Shown here: one piece after another, positions 30,612 through 40,217 of the stretch
Layout of the letters: the number at the start of each line of letters is the position of its first letter
Numbering within the stretch: the first letter of the stretch is position 1
Assembly (NCBI GenBank): GCA_000648925.1
Contig: JFHF01000002.1
Location: 1-64,000, forward strand
Length of the DNA: 64,000 nucleotides
Source of the DNA: Caballeronia jiangsuensis
GTDB taxonomy: Bacteria > Pseudomonadota > Gammaproteobacteria > Burkholderiales > Burkholderiaceae
Reading direction: 5' to 3'
Notes under the pieces: model-generated
Told to the model about the DNA's origin: nothing
Database searches by the model: none
The model's input: the letters and a program-made list of their open reading frames with translations, nothing else
Made by a program: the position numbers and the translations under genes

Positions 30612-32807
30612 TCAGAAATCGATCTGCGCGGAAAGCAGCAACGTGCGCGGCGCGGCATTCATCACGTACGTGCCTTGCTGAATCCAGTATCGGCTACCGA
30701 AAAGATTCTCGATGTTCGCGCGGAACACGACGTCCTTCTGCGCGATCCGCATTCCGTAACGCACACCGACGTCGTAACGCGTCCACGCCGGCAGGCGCAA
30801 CGTGTCGCTCGAATCGTAGTACTGCGCGCCCGTATGGATGATCCGGCCATTGACGCTCAGCCCTGCCACCCACGGCAGGTCGTAGTCCGCCCCGAGGTTG
30901 AAGGCGAACTTCGGCACGCCGCCCGGATCGTTGCCGTCCTGCGTGCCGCCCGCCGTACCCGAGACCTTCGGATCGTAGAAGGTCGCGCTCGCCATCATGC
31001 GAAGACCGCGATATACCTCGCCGTACGCGGCCAGTTCGAGCCCGCGCACGCGCGTCTTGCCGTTGTAGCCGTAGATGTTCGTCGTCGGATCGGTGACGGC
31101 GTTCGGCTGCGAGATCTGGAAGATCGCCGCCGACGTCATCACGCGGCCCCAGTCCGCCTTCACGCCCGCTTCGTACTGGTTCGATTTGTATGGCGCGAAT
31201 GCCTGTCCTGCATTCGCGGTGCCGGCCGGCGCGGTGCCGCCATTGCTGAGACCCGACGTGAAGTTGCCATACACCGAAACGTTCGACAGCGGCTTCACCA
31301 CGATGCCGGCGAGCGGCGTGATCGCCTGCTGATCGATCGAGCTTTGCTGGATGCCCGTAGTCGGATCGTAGTTGTCCTGCCCGATCGTCTGACGGCGGAA
31401 GCCGCCCGTGATCAGCACGCGGTCATTGAGGAACGACATCGTATCGATAACCTGCTGACTGTTCAGGCGCGTCTGGCTGCTGCGCTGCATGTCGCCGCGC
31501 GGGATGCCCACCGGTGCGAGCGGCGTCGGACTGTAGAGATTGGACGCCACCGAATCCGACGACAGCGCATAGAAATAGCCGATCTCCTGATTCAGGCTCG
31601 TGACGCCGGTGACGAGCGTGTGCCTGACGCCGAAGGTATCGAAGTGAAAGCGCACGCCCGCGTCGACGGTCTTCGTGCGGGTGTATTGATCGTAGTACCC
31701 GTTCGCGACGTCGAAGGCGTGCGCGGCCGTCATGCCGCTCGCGAACGGGAAGTTCTGCTCGGACGTGCCGTAGTGCTCGCCTGCCGCACCATACACGGTC
31801 ACGTACTTGTTGATGTCGTACTCGGCGCGCGTCATGACGGCCGAGTCGCGCAGCTTCAGCTTCGATCCGGGATAGAGGTTGTTGTACGCCGACGGCACCG
31901 CTGGCACGGCCGTCGCAGTGCCGAAGCCGATTTGCGAACGGAACTCGTCGGTGTTTTCGGAGACGTTGTAGGCGTCGAACGACCAGCGCAGTTGCTTGCC
32001 GCGATAGTCCAGCCCGATCGCGCTGTCGCCCTGGAGCTGATTGCCGTGCGCGATGCCCGTCTGTCCGTCCTTGATCTGTCCGTTGAAGCGAATGCCCCAC
32101 TGACCTTCGTCGCCGAAGCGACGGCCGACATCGGCGGCGATGCCGAACTGGCCTTTGGTCTGATACAGCGCCGTCAGACGCGTGAGCGGCGTATCGTCGG
32201 CGCGCTTGGTGACGATGTTGATCGCGCCGCCGACGCTGCCGCCCGGTCCCATGCCGTACATCAGCGAACCCGGGCCTTCGAGCACTTCCACGCGCTCGAG
32301 CAGATTCACGGGCACGCGCGCCGCCGAAACCATGCCGTACAGGCCGTTGAGCGCGACATCGGTCGGTTGCACATCGAAGCCGCGAATCTGGAAGACATCG
32401 CCGAAGCCGCCGCTGCTCTGTTCCGCGCGCACGGAGGCGTTGTTGGTGACGACATCGGCGATGGTGCGCGCCTGCGTGTCGCGGATCATCTGCTCGGTGT
32501 AGTTGGTGGTGTCGAACGGCTGGTTCATCACGTTCGATGTCCCGAGAACCCCGATGCTGCCGCCCCGTGCCAGTTGACCGCCCGCGTAGGGCGCGGGCAG
32601 ATCGCCAGCGTCGGCGGTGCCCTTCACTACGATGGCGGGCAGCGCTGTCGATTGCGATGCGGTGCCGTCGGTGCCGTCGGTCGTGCTCTGCGCGTAGGCG
32701 CTCGCCTGCAGCGCGGTTGCGGCGATCAGTCCGACGAACAGGCGGTCGACCGCCCATGACACCGCAGTGCGCCGATGAGTTTCTTGCTGCATTCCCCGTT
32801 GCGACAT
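30612..32807 (-). CDS. TonB-dependent siderophore receptor
   Basis: The 731-residue outer-membrane receptor has a signal peptide ending at ASAYAQS (near residue 40), a TonB box/plug region (residues about 60-220, LPAIVVKG, QIRGFDVQPTDVALNGLYG, VEVLEGPGSLMYGMGPGGSVGGAIN) and a beta-barrel ending in the canonical aromatic C-terminus (LLLSAQIDF). It imports a ferric siderophore or similar chelate using TonB energy. The start at 32807 has no clear ribosome-binding site; ATG 32792 is an alternative. A Fur-like palindrome lies 46-58 bp upstream, which indicates iron repression. No siderophore biosynthesis or ABC genes are adjacent, so the ligand is probably a xenosiderophore. Confidence 0.94.
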   Translation of the reverse strand: MSQRGMQQETHRRTAVSWAVDRLFVGLIAATALQASAYAQSTTDGTDGTASQSTALPAIVVKGTADAGDLPAPYAGGQLARGGSIGVLGTSNVMNQPFDTTNYTEQMIRDTQARTIADVVTNNASVRAEQSSGGFGDVFQIRGFDVQPTDVALNGLYGMVSAARVPVNLLERVEVLEGPGSLMYGMGPGGSVGGAINIVTKRADDTPLTRLTALYQTKGQFGIAADVGRRFGDEGQWGIRFNGQIKDGQTGIAHGNQLQGDSAIGLDYRGKQLRWSFDAYNVSENTDEFRSQIGFGTATAVPAVPSAYNNLYPGSKLKLRDSAVMTRAEYDINKYVTVYGAAGEHYGTSEQNFPFASGMTAAHAFDVANGYYDQYTRTKTVDAGVRFHFDTFGVRHTLVTGVTSLNQEIGYFYALSSDSVASNLYSPTPLAPVGIPRGDMQRSSQTRLNSQQVIDTMSFLNDRVLITGGFRRQTIGQDNYDPTTGIQQSSIDQQAITPLAGIVVKPLSNVSVYGNFTSGLSNGGTAPAGTANAGQAFAPYKSNQYEAGVKADWGRVMTSAAIFQISQPNAVTDPTTNIYGYNGKTRVRGLELAAYGEVYRGLRMMASATFYDPKVSGTAGGTQDGNDPGGVPKFAFNLGADYDLPWVAGLSVNGRIIHTGAQYYDSSDTLRLPAWTRYDVGVRYGMRIAQKDVVFRANIENLFGSRYWIQQGTYVMNAAPRTLLLSAQIDF

Positions 32808-32852
32808 AAGGCCAGACTCTTTTTCGTTGAGTGGTAAGTGAAATATGTAAAT

Positions 32853-32865
32853 GCGAATTATTCGC
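32853..32865 (-). promoter_or_regulatory. Candidate Fur box upstream of the TonB receptor
   Basis: GCGAAT-T-ATTCGC is a perfect interrupted palindrome inside an AT-rich run (TGTAAATGCGAATTATTCGC). It lies about 50 bp before the receptor start, in the form and position of Fur operators in beta- and gammaproteobacteria. It also lies in the divergent promoter of the DUF3253 gene. Confidence 0.55.
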
Positions 32866-33063
32866 GATTGTAGGGCAAAAAATTAAACGAACGGTACATA
32901 TATCGATTGGTCGTATCAGAAGTGTTGTGGCGAGGCGACGCGTGTAAAGCCGTGCCGGAAGAACCAATGTCGAACCTCGCGATTGACTCGATCATTTCAA
33001 ACGGCCATGTTTCGGGACGGTGATGCAGAACAGGACCGTCAAACACGAGGGCACGAGACAGCC

Positions 33064-33342
33064 ATGACCGTAACGAAGTTCGACATCGAGAAATGCATGC
33101 TGGAGTTGCTCGGCAGGCGCGCTCCGACGGCCTCGATTTGTCCATCGGATGTCGCGCGTGCTTTAGTTCACGACGAAGACGGATGGCGGGCGTTGATGCC
33201 GTCGATAAGGCAAGTCGCTGCGAGGCTTGCGCGTGAGGAGCGCATTGTGATGACGCAGAAAGGGACGCGATTGAACCCCGAGTCGAGCATTCATGGCCCG
33301 ATTCGATTGCGACGCGGACCGAAATTCACTGCGCCGGAATGA
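33064..33342 (+). CDS. DUF3253-domain protein
   Basis: The 92-residue protein matches DUF3253 by length and by ICPSDVARAL, WRALMPSIRQVAARLAREERIVMTQKG and the terminal HGPIRLRRG. The sequence suggests a small winged-helix domain, which is often considered DNA-binding, but function is unknown. ATG 33064 has only a weak purine-rich region upstream. It is divergent from the TonB receptor and stands alone. Confidence 0.8.
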   Translation: MTVTKFDIEKCMLELLGRRAPTASICPSDVARALVHDEDGWRALMPSIRQVAARLAREERIVMTQKGTRLNPESSIHGPIRLRRGPKFTAPE

Positions 33343-33483
33343 ACGCGATCGTGGCTGACTACGTGTCGCTGTGTTCACGCGCCGGTTGGCCTCGGCTTGT
33401 TCGCAGGGTTCCTTGGCCGTCCGCCACCGGCCGGGCGCTCGCCGTTCCGAGCGCAGGAAGGGTTTACCGCTACACATTCCGCC

Positions 33484-33526
33484 TTGACGTCAACTTCATC
33501 ACAAACGATACTTTGTCCGTACAAAG
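33484..33526 (+). promoter_or_regulatory. Promoter with GntR-type operator for the acyl-CoA catabolic operon
   Basis: A -35-like TTGACG (33484-33489, inside the palindrome TTGACGTCAA) is followed after 17 bp by GATACT (33507-33512). The inverted repeat CTTTGT-CCGT-ACAAAG (33511-33526) overlaps the -10 and start region. A repressor bound there would block transcription. The GntR gene inside the operon (39374-40198) is the obvious candidate. The first gene starts 27 bp further on. Confidence 0.55.
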
Positions 33527-33553
33527 CAACGTTTAAGACAGGAGGCGTAAAGC

Positions 33554-34057
33554 ATGCATTCGGACAGAGTGGGCAAACAGCGTTACCGGGCCAGCTACGG
33601 TCGTTATCTGGAAGAGTTCACCGTCGGCGATATCTACGAGCATCGCCCGGGCCGCACCATCACGGATGCGGACAACATCCAGTTCTCGCTGCTGACGATG
33701 AACTTCCACCCGATGCACTGCGACGCGCATCACGCGTCGAAGAGCGAGTTCGGCAAGCTTCTCGTGAGCAGCGGCCTGACCGTCGCGATCGTGCTGGGCA
33801 TGTCGGTGAACGACGTGAGCGGCAAGGCGATCGCCAATCTCGGCTGGAAGGAAATCCGCCTGACGGGTCCCGTCTTTGCGGGCGACACGCTGTATGCGGA
33901 GTCGGAAGTGCTCGAAGTCCGCGAATCGAAATCACGCCCGACGCAAGGCATCGTCACGGTGCACACGCGTGCGTTCAATCAGGACGGCAAGCCCGTCATG
34001 GACTTCATCCGTACCGCGCTGATCGCAAAGCGCGGCCACGGCACGGCTGAAGACTGA
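33554..34057 (+). CDS. MaoC-family acyl-CoA hydratase
   Basis: The 167-residue single hot-dog protein has the MaoC hydratase motif: DADNIQFSLLTMNFHPMHCDAHHA, with catalytic Asp and His (NFHPMHCD), and the strand LGWKEIRLTGPVFAGDTL. It adds water across an enoyl-CoA double bond. ATG 33554 follows ACAGGAGGCG. It is the first gene of a ten-gene operon with a CoA transferase, acyl-CoA dehydrogenase and CitE-like lyase, so a mesaconyl- or itaconyl-CoA-type substrate is plausible. Confidence 0.88.
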   Translation: MHSDRVGKQRYRASYGRYLEEFTVGDIYEHRPGRTITDADNIQFSLLTMNFHPMHCDAHHASKSEFGKLLVSSGLTVAIVLGMSVNDVSGKAIANLGWKEIRLTGPVFAGDTLYAESEVLEVRESKSRPTQGIVTVHTRAFNQDGKPVMDFIRTALIAKRGHGTAED

Positions 34058-34189
34058 GCCCGCAGACCTGATGCATCCAGCCGGCGACATTGCCGCCGGC
34101 GCTCCCTTTCCGTCTCGCCCACAAGACCGCCTCGATAACGACGACACGCGGCGGCGCGACGGTTCATCGTCACAGTACTGGAGACAACT

Positions 34190-35581
34190 GTGAGTCATTA
34201 CGTAAGCTCGGGCGCCCGGCTTGACCGGCTGCCGATGTCGCGTTTTCACTGGAAGATTCTCGGTCTCATCAGCGCGGGCGCATGCCTCGACGCATTCGAT
34301 GTCTATCTCGCGGGCGGCGTGTCCGCCGCGATGCTCAAATCGGGCTTCTCGACGCTGCAACTCAACGCGCTGTTCGTCTCGTCGGGCTTTCTCGGCATGG
34401 TGATCGGCGCGGGCCTGTCGGGCTATCTCGGCGACCGCTTCGGCCGCCGCTCTTCGTATCAGTTCAATCTCGCGCTCTTCGGCTTGATGTCGTTCGTCGC
34501 CGCATTCGCGCCGAACATCCAATGGCTGATCGGCGCGCGCTTCGTCATGGGCATCGGGCTCGGCGCGGAACTGGTTGTGGCGGCGGGCACCTTGTGCGAA
34601 TTCATTCCGCCCGCGTATCGCGGACGCTGGATTTCGCTGCTCGGCCTCATCGTCAACTCGGGCCTCGTGATCGCGACGAGCGTGGGCTATGTGGTCATTC
34701 CGCATCTCGGCTGGCGCTGGATGTTCGGCATCGCGGGCATCGGTGCGGTGATCGTGTGGGCGCTGCGTCATCGCATGCCCGAGTCGCCGCGCTGGCTCGA
34801 ATCGGTCGGACGCACGCAGGAAGCGGAAGAAACCGTGAGCGCCATCGAAGCCGAAGTCGCCGCGCGCAAAGGCCCGCTGTCCGATGTCCCGCGCACGCAG
34901 AACCTTCAGGTGCCGAGCGTGCCGCTGTCGGCGCTGTTTCGCCGCGGCATGATCGGCCGCACGCTCACGGCGGCGTTGACGGCGGTCGCGGTGAATGTCG
35001 CGGTGTACGGCTTCGTCGCGTGGCTGCCGACGTTCTTCGTTCACGAAGGTCGCGACATCGTGACTTCGCTCGGCTTCACGACGCTGATGTCCTTCGGTGC
35101 GCCCTTCGGCGCGGTGCTCGGCTACGTGACCGCCGATCGTCTGGGCCGCGCGAAAGGACTCGTGTTCTTTAGCGTCATCACCATCGTGCTGGGCTTCGTC
35201 TATCCGCAGATGACGGCCAATGCGGCGATCGCCGTGGTGGGCTTCACGCTCGTGAGCTGCATCTTCGGCATCGTCACGCTGGGCCTGTTCGGCTATGTGC
35301 CCGAACTGTTCCCGACCGCGCTGCGCCTGCGCGGCACGGGCGTGGCGGGCGTATGCGGACGCGTCGCGTCGATGCTCACTTCGTATGCCGCCGTCATCCT
35401 CTACGCGCAACTCGGCCTGTTCGGCGTGCTCGGCATGGTCGCGGGCGTTCTGGTCCTGCTCGTGATCGCCGTGCTGAGTCTCGGTGTGGACGCGAACCAG
35501 TTCTCGCTGGAAGACGTCTCGCCCGATGAGGAACCCGCCGCCAACGATCTGCCGCTCAACCATCAGGGAGCCACGCGATGA
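34190..35581 (+). CDS. MFS transporter of the acyl-CoA operon (organic acid uptake)
   Basis: The 463-residue twelve-helix major facilitator has SGYLGDRFGRRSSY between helices 2 and 3, RMPESPRWLESVGR in the central loop and PELFPTALRLRGTGVAG late in the protein. These motifs are found in the metabolite:H+ and aromatic-acid symporter branches. GTG 34190 is the start (GGAGACAACT upstream). Its stop overlaps the next start by four bases (ATGA). It should import the acid degraded by the operon. Confidence 0.88.
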   Translation: MSHYVSSGARLDRLPMSRFHWKILGLISAGACLDAFDVYLAGGVSAAMLKSGFSTLQLNALFVSSGFLGMVIGAGLSGYLGDRFGRRSSYQFNLALFGLMSFVAAFAPNIQWLIGARFVMGIGLGAELVVAAGTLCEFIPPAYRGRWISLLGLIVNSGLVIATSVGYVVIPHLGWRWMFGIAGIGAVIVWALRHRMPESPRWLESVGRTQEAEETVSAIEAEVAARKGPLSDVPRTQNLQVPSVPLSALFRRGMIGRTLTAALTAVAVNVAVYGFVAWLPTFFVHEGRDIVTSLGFTTLMSFGAPFGAVLGYVTADRLGRAKGLVFFSVITIVLGFVYPQMTANAAIAVVGFTLVSCIFGIVTLGLFGYVPELFPTALRLRGTGVAGVCGRVASMLTSYAAVILYAQLGLFGVLGMVAGVLVLLVIAVLSLGVDANQFSLEDVSPDEEPAANDLPLNHQGATR

Positions 35582-36978
35582 ATGCACGCAACGAGATTCA
35601 GCAGCAGGCACTAACGGTGTCGCAACGCCTGGCTTCCTTTACGACGCATCTGCAACTGAGCGACGTGCCAGAGCGCGTGCGCGAACGCGCGAAGCATCTG
35701 ATCCTCGACAGCATCGGCCTTGCCTATGCGACGCTGAAGCTGCCGTACGCAAGCTCGACGCTCGCCGCGATGCAGGAACTCGGCAGCGGCGAAGCCACGG
35801 TCTTCGGACACGAGCAAAAGCTCGCGCTGCGCGATGCGATGCTGCTCAACGGCCTGCTGATTCACAGCCTCGATTTCGACGACACCCACGCACGCGGCGT
35901 GATTCATTCGACGGCGAGCGCCTTGCCCGTCGCCTTCAATCTCGCCGAGCGCGAGAACGCGAGCGGCGCGGATCTGCTCACCGCCTATCTCTGCGCGATG
36001 GAAGTATCGACGCGCGTAGGCTCCGCCGCGAAGAGCGGCTTCCATAACGCGGGCTTTCATCCGACGGGCCTCGTAGGCGCGTTCGGCTGCTCGCTGGGTG
36101 CGGCGCGTCTGCTCGGTCTGTCGGTCGAACAGGCGCAGCATGCGCAAGGCATCGTGCTGTCGATGGCATCGGGCAATCTGGAATTTCTGCAGGACGGTGC
36201 ATGGACCAAGCGTCTGCATCCGGGATGGGCGGCAGTAGCAGGCGCAACTTCCGCGACGCTCGCGAAGCATGGTTATATCGGCCCGGGCGCGGCGTATGAA
36301 GGCCGCTTCGGTCTCTATGCGCTCTACATGAAGCAGTCGCTCGAAGCGGGCGATATCGACATCGCGACGGCGGGCCTCGGTGAAACATGGGAAATCGACG
36401 GCGTTGCCCTCAAGCCGATTCCCGCGTGCCACTTCACGCATGCGTCGTCGGATGCGGCGATCGCGCTGCATCGCGCGCATGGTTTGAAGGCGAGCGATAT
36501 CGAGCGCGTGATCGTGCGCGTGCCCGGACCGACGATCCCGATCGTCTGCGAGCCGGTCGCGCCGAAGCAGAACCCTTCGAACAGTTACGACGCGCAGTTC
36601 AGCATCCCGTACATCGTCGCGACCGGGCTGTTGCATGGCCGCTTCACGCTCGACGATCTCGAACCGGAAGCGCTCTCCGATGCAACCGTGCGCGCACTCG
36701 CGGCGCGCGTCGTGCACGAGGCGGACCCGGACTCGACATACCCGCGTCACTACACGGGCGAAGTGATCGTGCATACGCGCGATGGCCGCACGCTGACGCA
36801 TCGCGAGTCGATCAATCGCGGCTCGTCGGACAAGCCGCTCACCAACGACGACATCGTCGCGAAGTTTTTCGACAACGCGCAGCGCAACGTTTCGCGCGAT
36901 GCCGCCGAACGCATCTGCGAAGCGGTGCTTTCGCTCGACGCGCATCCGGCACGCACGCTGGCGCATGCGCTCGCGTAA
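35578..36978 (+). CDS. MmgE/PrpD-family protein
   Basis: The 466-residue protein has the family features: SIGLAYATLKLPYASST, LNGLLIHSLDFDDTHARGVIHSTAS with the catalytic-site DDTH, AFGCSLGAARLLGLS, and KPIPACHFTHASSDAAI. The family includes 2-methylcitrate dehydratase (PrpD), cis-aconitate decarboxylase and iminodisuccinate epimerase. The absence of prpB/prpC and the presence of CoA enzymes argue against the methylcitrate cycle. A decarboxylase or isomerase acting on a C5-C6 carboxylic acid is plausible. It is coupled to the MFS gene by an ATGA overlap. Confidence 0.87.
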   Translation: MNARNEIQQQALTVSQRLASFTTHLQLSDVPERVRERAKHLILDSIGLAYATLKLPYASSTLAAMQELGSGEATVFGHEQKLALRDAMLLNGLLIHSLDFDDTHARGVIHSTASALPVAFNLAERENASGADLLTAYLCAMEVSTRVGSAAKSGFHNAGFHPTGLVGAFGCSLGAARLLGLSVEQAQHAQGIVLSMASGNLEFLQDGAWTKRLHPGWAAVAGATSATLAKHGYIGPGAAYEGRFGLYALYMKQSLEAGDIDIATAGLGETWEIDGVALKPIPACHFTHASSDAAIALHRAHGLKASDIERVIVRVPGPTIPIVCEPVAPKQNPSNSYDAQFSIPYIVATGLLHGRFTLDDLEPEALSDATVRALAARVVHEADPDSTYPRHYTGEVIVHTRDGRTLTHRESINRGSSDKPLTNDDIVAKFFDNAQRNVSRDAAERICEAVLSLDAHPARTLAHALA

Positions 36979-37005
36979 GACGTACACACGAATACAGGAG
37001 AAGCA

Positions 37006-38190
37006 ATGGCTACCATCGACGCCGATCAACAGCAGGACATGAGCGACTACGCAGAGAACGAGACGCTCATTCTCGACATGCTCGACCGCTTCCTCAAGAC
37101 GGAAGTCAAACCGTATGTGCACGAGCTCGACGCGAAGGATGAGTATCCGCACGAGATCGTCGAGAAGATGAAGGATATGGGGCTGTTCGGTTGCCTGATC
37201 TCGCCCGAGTACGGCGGTCTCGGTCTGACGACGGCGACCTACGCGAAGATCGTCGATCGCATTTCGGCGGTGTGGATGTCGGTGAGCGGCATCATCAACT
37301 CGCACCTCATCATGGCGATGACGATCCAGCGCAACGGCACCGAAGACCAGAAACGCGAGTTCCTGCCGCGCATGGCGACGGGCGAACTGCGCGGCGGCAT
37401 CGGCCTGACCGAGCCGGATTGCGGCACGGACCTTCAGGCGATCCGCACCGTCGCGCGCCGCGAAGGCGACGAGTATGTCGTCAATGGAAACAAGACATGG
37501 ATCACGAACAGCAAGTACGGCAACGTGCTCGCGCTGCTCGTCAAGAACGATCCGGACGCGCAGCCGCGTCATAAAGGCATGAGCCTCTTGATCGTCGAGA
37601 AGGGACCGGGTTATGAAGTGAGCCGCCAGTTGCAGAAGCTCGGCTACAAGGGCATCGATACCTGCGAGCTCACGTTCACCGATTTCCGCGTGCCGGTGTC
37701 GCGCGTGATCGGCGGTCAGGAAGGGCTCGGGCTCAAGCAGATCCTGAGCGGTCTGGAACTCGGCCGCATCAACGTGGCGGCGCGCGGGGTCGGCGTCGCG
37801 CAGGCCGCGCTCGATGAAGCGGTCGCGTATTCGCAGCAGCGCAAGACCTTCGGCAAGCCCATCTGCGAGCATCAGGCGATCGCGCTCAAGCTCGGCGAAA
37901 TGGCGACGCGCGTGGAAGCCGCGCGCCTTCTGACCGACTCGGCCGCGCGTGCGTATGACAAGGGCCTGCGCTGCGACATGGAAGCGGGCATGGCGAAGTA
38001 CTTCGCCACCGAAGCGGCTGTCGAGAACAGCATGGAAGCCATGCGCATCCACGGCGCATATGGCTATTCGAAGGAATACAACGTGGAGCGGCTGTATCGC
38101 GATGCGCCGCTCCTGACCATCGGCGAGGGCACCAACGAGATGCAACGCCTGATCATCGCCAAGATGCTGATTGCGAGGAACCCTGCATGA
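37006..38190 (+). CDS. Acyl-CoA dehydrogenase
   Basis: The 394-residue flavoenzyme has the standard ACAD layout: helical N-domain, GGIGLTEPDCGTD and KTWITNSKYGNVL for FAD binding, FGKPICEHQAIALKLGEMATRVEAARLL, and the catalytic loop GEGTNEMQR near the C-terminus. It oxidises a saturated acyl-CoA to an enoyl-CoA and passes electrons to ETF, encoded in the same operon (41052-42733). ATG 37006 follows ACAGGAGAAGCA. It is 27 bp after the MmgE/PrpD gene, and its stop overlaps the CoA-transferase start (ATGA). A methylsuccinyl-CoA-like substrate fits the context. Confidence 0.93.
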   Translation: MATIDADQQQDMSDYAENETLILDMLDRFLKTEVKPYVHELDAKDEYPHEIVEKMKDMGLFGCLISPEYGGLGLTTATYAKIVDRISAVWMSVSGIINSHLIMAMTIQRNGTEDQKREFLPRMATGELRGGIGLTEPDCGTDLQAIRTVARREGDEYVVNGNKTWITNSKYGNVLALLVKNDPDAQPRHKGMSLLIVEKGPGYEVSRQLQKLGYKGIDTCELTFTDFRVPVSRVIGGQEGLGLKQILSGLELGRINVAARGVGVAQAALDEAVAYSQQRKTFGKPICEHQAIALKLGEMATRVEAARLLTDSAARAYDKGLRCDMEAGMAKYFATEAAVENSMEAMRIHGAYGYSKEYNVERLYRDAPLLTIGEGTNEMQRLIIAKMLIARNPA

Positions 38191-39377
38191 GCCTGCCTCT
38201 TTCCGGCGTACGTATCGTCGCCATCGAACAATACGGTGCGGGTCCGTTCGCGACGCAGCATCTCGCCGATCTCGGCGCGGAAGTCATCAAGATCGAGAAC
38301 TTCCGCGAAGGCGGCGATGTCGGCCGCAACGTGGGCCCTTATTTTTTCGGCGAGGGCGACAGCCATTTCTTCGAGGCGTTCAATCGCAACAAGTGCAGCC
38401 TGACGCTCGATCTGAAGAAGCCCGAGGGGCGTGAAGTGCTGCTCGATCTCGTGAAGACGAGCGATGCGGTCTTCAACAATCTGCGCGGCGATCTGCCCGT
38501 GAAACTGGGGCTTACTTATGACCAGTTGAAGGACGCGAATCCGGCGATCGTCTGCGCGCATCTTTCCGCGTATGGACGCACCGGCAGCCGCGCATCGTGG
38601 CCCGGCTACGATTATCTGATGCAGGCGGAAGCGGGGTATCTGTCCGTGACCGGCGAGCCCGACGCGCCGCCCGCGCGCTTCGGCCTCTCGATCATCGATC
38701 TGATGACCGGGACCACGGCCGCGATGGCGCTGCTCGCGGGTCTCGTGCAGGCGCGCACGACGGGCATCGGCCGCGACATGGACACGAGCCTTTTCGATGT
38801 CGCGCTGCATAACCTCGCGTATGTCGGCACGTGGTATCTGAACGGCGGCACGGTGACCGGACGCGACCGTCGCTCGGCGCATCCGTCGCTCACGCCGAGC
38901 CAGTTGTACAAGACGAAGGATGGCTGGATCTTCCTGATGTGCAACAAGGAAAAGTTCTGGGGCGTGCTGGCCGAGATACTCGACAAGCCGTCGTGGATCA
39001 CCGACGAACGCTTCTGCAATTTCAAGGCGCGGCTCGCGAATCGCGATCTCGTGGAACAGGAACTGGATGCGGCACTCTCGCGCGCGACGACCGCCGAGTG
39101 GCTCGAACGCCTGGGTGGCCGCGTGCCTGCCGCGCCGGTCTACGACGTCAAGCAGGCGCTCGACAATCCGTTCGTCGCGGAGCGTCAGAGCGTGACCGAG
39201 GCGGAGCATCCGCGCTTCGGCAAAGTCCGCAATGTGGCCGCGCCGGTGCGCGTGAACGAGACCCTGGCGGCGCGCGCCGCGCCCGAACTCGGGCAGGACA
39301 ACGCGAGGCTTCTGGCCGAACTCGGTTACGATGCTGGACGGATCGCTCATTTGCGCGAAAGCGGCGCGGTGCAATGA
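38187..39377 (+). CDS. CaiB/BaiF-family (class III) CoA transferase
   Basis: The 396-residue enzyme begins with the class III pattern LSGVRIVAIEQYGAGPFATQHLADLGAEVIK, followed by NRNKCSLTLDLKKPEG, and has the catalytic Asp in GRDMDTSLFDVALHNLAY. It moves CoA between carboxylates, usually from succinyl-CoA, activating the imported acid without ATP. Overlaps tie it to the dehydrogenase before it and the GntR gene after it. Confidence 0.93.
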   Translation: MSLPLSGVRIVAIEQYGAGPFATQHLADLGAEVIKIENFREGGDVGRNVGPYFFGEGDSHFFEAFNRNKCSLTLDLKKPEGREVLLDLVKTSDAVFNNLRGDLPVKLGLTYDQLKDANPAIVCAHLSAYGRTGSRASWPGYDYLMQAEAGYLSVTGEPDAPPARFGLSIIDLMTGTTAAMALLAGLVQARTTGIGRDMDTSLFDVALHNLAYVGTWYLNGGTVTGRDRRSAHPSLTPSQLYKTKDGWIFLMCNKEKFWGVLAEILDKPSWITDERFCNFKARLANRDLVEQELDAALSRATTAEWLERLGGRVPAAPVYDVKQALDNPFVAERQSVTEAEHPRFGKVRNVAAPVRVNETLAARAAPELGQDNARLLAELGYDAGRIAHLRESGAVQ

Positions 39378-40198
39378 TGATGCTTGCACCGGATGATGTC
39401 GCGCGAATGGCGGGTCCGTCCGTCAATCCCTCATCGTGCGTGCAAAAGATGGTCAACGTGCTCGGTCAGCAACCGCGCTATCTGCAACTGGCGCAGACGC
39501 TCATCAACGAAATTCAGAACGGACGCTTTCCCGTGGGCTCCACCATTCCCACCGAATTCGAACTGTGCGAGCAGTTCGGCGCAAGCCGCTCGACCGTGCG
39601 CGAAGCGGTCAAGCAGCTCGTGCAACTCGGCATGGTGGTGCGGCAGGCGGGCATCGGCACCACGGTCAAGGCGCTGAATTCGGAAGGCAGTTATCGGCAG
39701 GTCATGCAGCAACTGAGCGACCTGCATCGCTATTCCGCGGACACCGCGCTTCAGGTCCTGAAGAAGGAGACCGTCGAAGTGAGCGATGCCTCGCTGTGCG
39801 CGATGTTGCAGGCGAAGCCCGGCGAAACGTGGCTGCGTCTGGAAGGCATCCGGCGCTCGCCGGAGAGTGCCGATCCGATCTGTCATACCGAAGTCTATAT
39901 CCAGCCCGCGTTCCGTTCGCTGACGGGCATCGAGGAAGAGCCGCATACGCCGATCTTCACGATGATCGAGCGTCAGTTCGGCGAGCAGATCGCACGCGTG
40001 GAGCAGGAGATTCGCGCGATGGCGTTGCCCGCGGACATCGCGCGTCTCGTCAATGCGAAGGCGCGTTCGCCCGCACTGTGGCTGTCGCGCCGGTATTTCA
40101 ACAAGCGCGGGGAGATCGTCGAGGCGGCGGTCAGCATCCATCCCGCCGACCGCTTCAGCTATTCGGAGACGTTCCAGCGCGGCTGGAGCGGCGCCTGA
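39374..40198 (+). CDS. GntR-family regulator with UTRA domain (HutC type)
   Basis: The 274-residue protein has an N-terminal winged HTH (about 35-95; FPVGSTIPTEFELCEQFGASRSTVREAVKQLV) and a C-terminal UTRA ligand domain (about 115-265; PICHTEVYIQPAFR). It is inside the operon, sharing four bases (ATGA) with the CoA-transferase stop, so it probably autoregulates the operon through the inverted repeat at 33511-33526. The start could be any of ATG 39374, 39377 or 39380 (reading ATGATGATG by frame); only 39374 and 39380 are in this frame. Confidence 0.9.
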   Translation: MMMLAPDDVARMAGPSVNPSSCVQKMVNVLGQQPRYLQLAQTLINEIQNGRFPVGSTIPTEFELCEQFGASRSTVREAVKQLVQLGMVVRQAGIGTTVKALNSEGSYRQVMQQLSDLHRYSADTALQVLKKETVEVSDASLCAMLQAKPGETWLRLEGIRRSPESADPICHTEVYIQPAFRSLTGIEEEPHTPIFTMIERQFGEQIARVEQEIRAMALPADIARLVNAKARSPALWLSRRYFNKRGEIVEAAVSIHPADRFSYSETFQRGWSGA

Positions 40199-40217
40199 AG
40201 CATTCGAGGAATTGCGC

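Noticed and set aside
30675..32759. 694-codon plus-strand frame across the TonB receptor
   Set aside because: The minus strand has the receptor plug, barrel and terminal Phe; the plus frame has no recognisable protein features.
35578..36978. MmgE/PrpD protein as 2-methylcitrate dehydratase (prpD)
   Set aside because: No prpB, prpC or acnD-type gene is nearby, and the operon contains CoA transferase and CitE-like enzymes instead.
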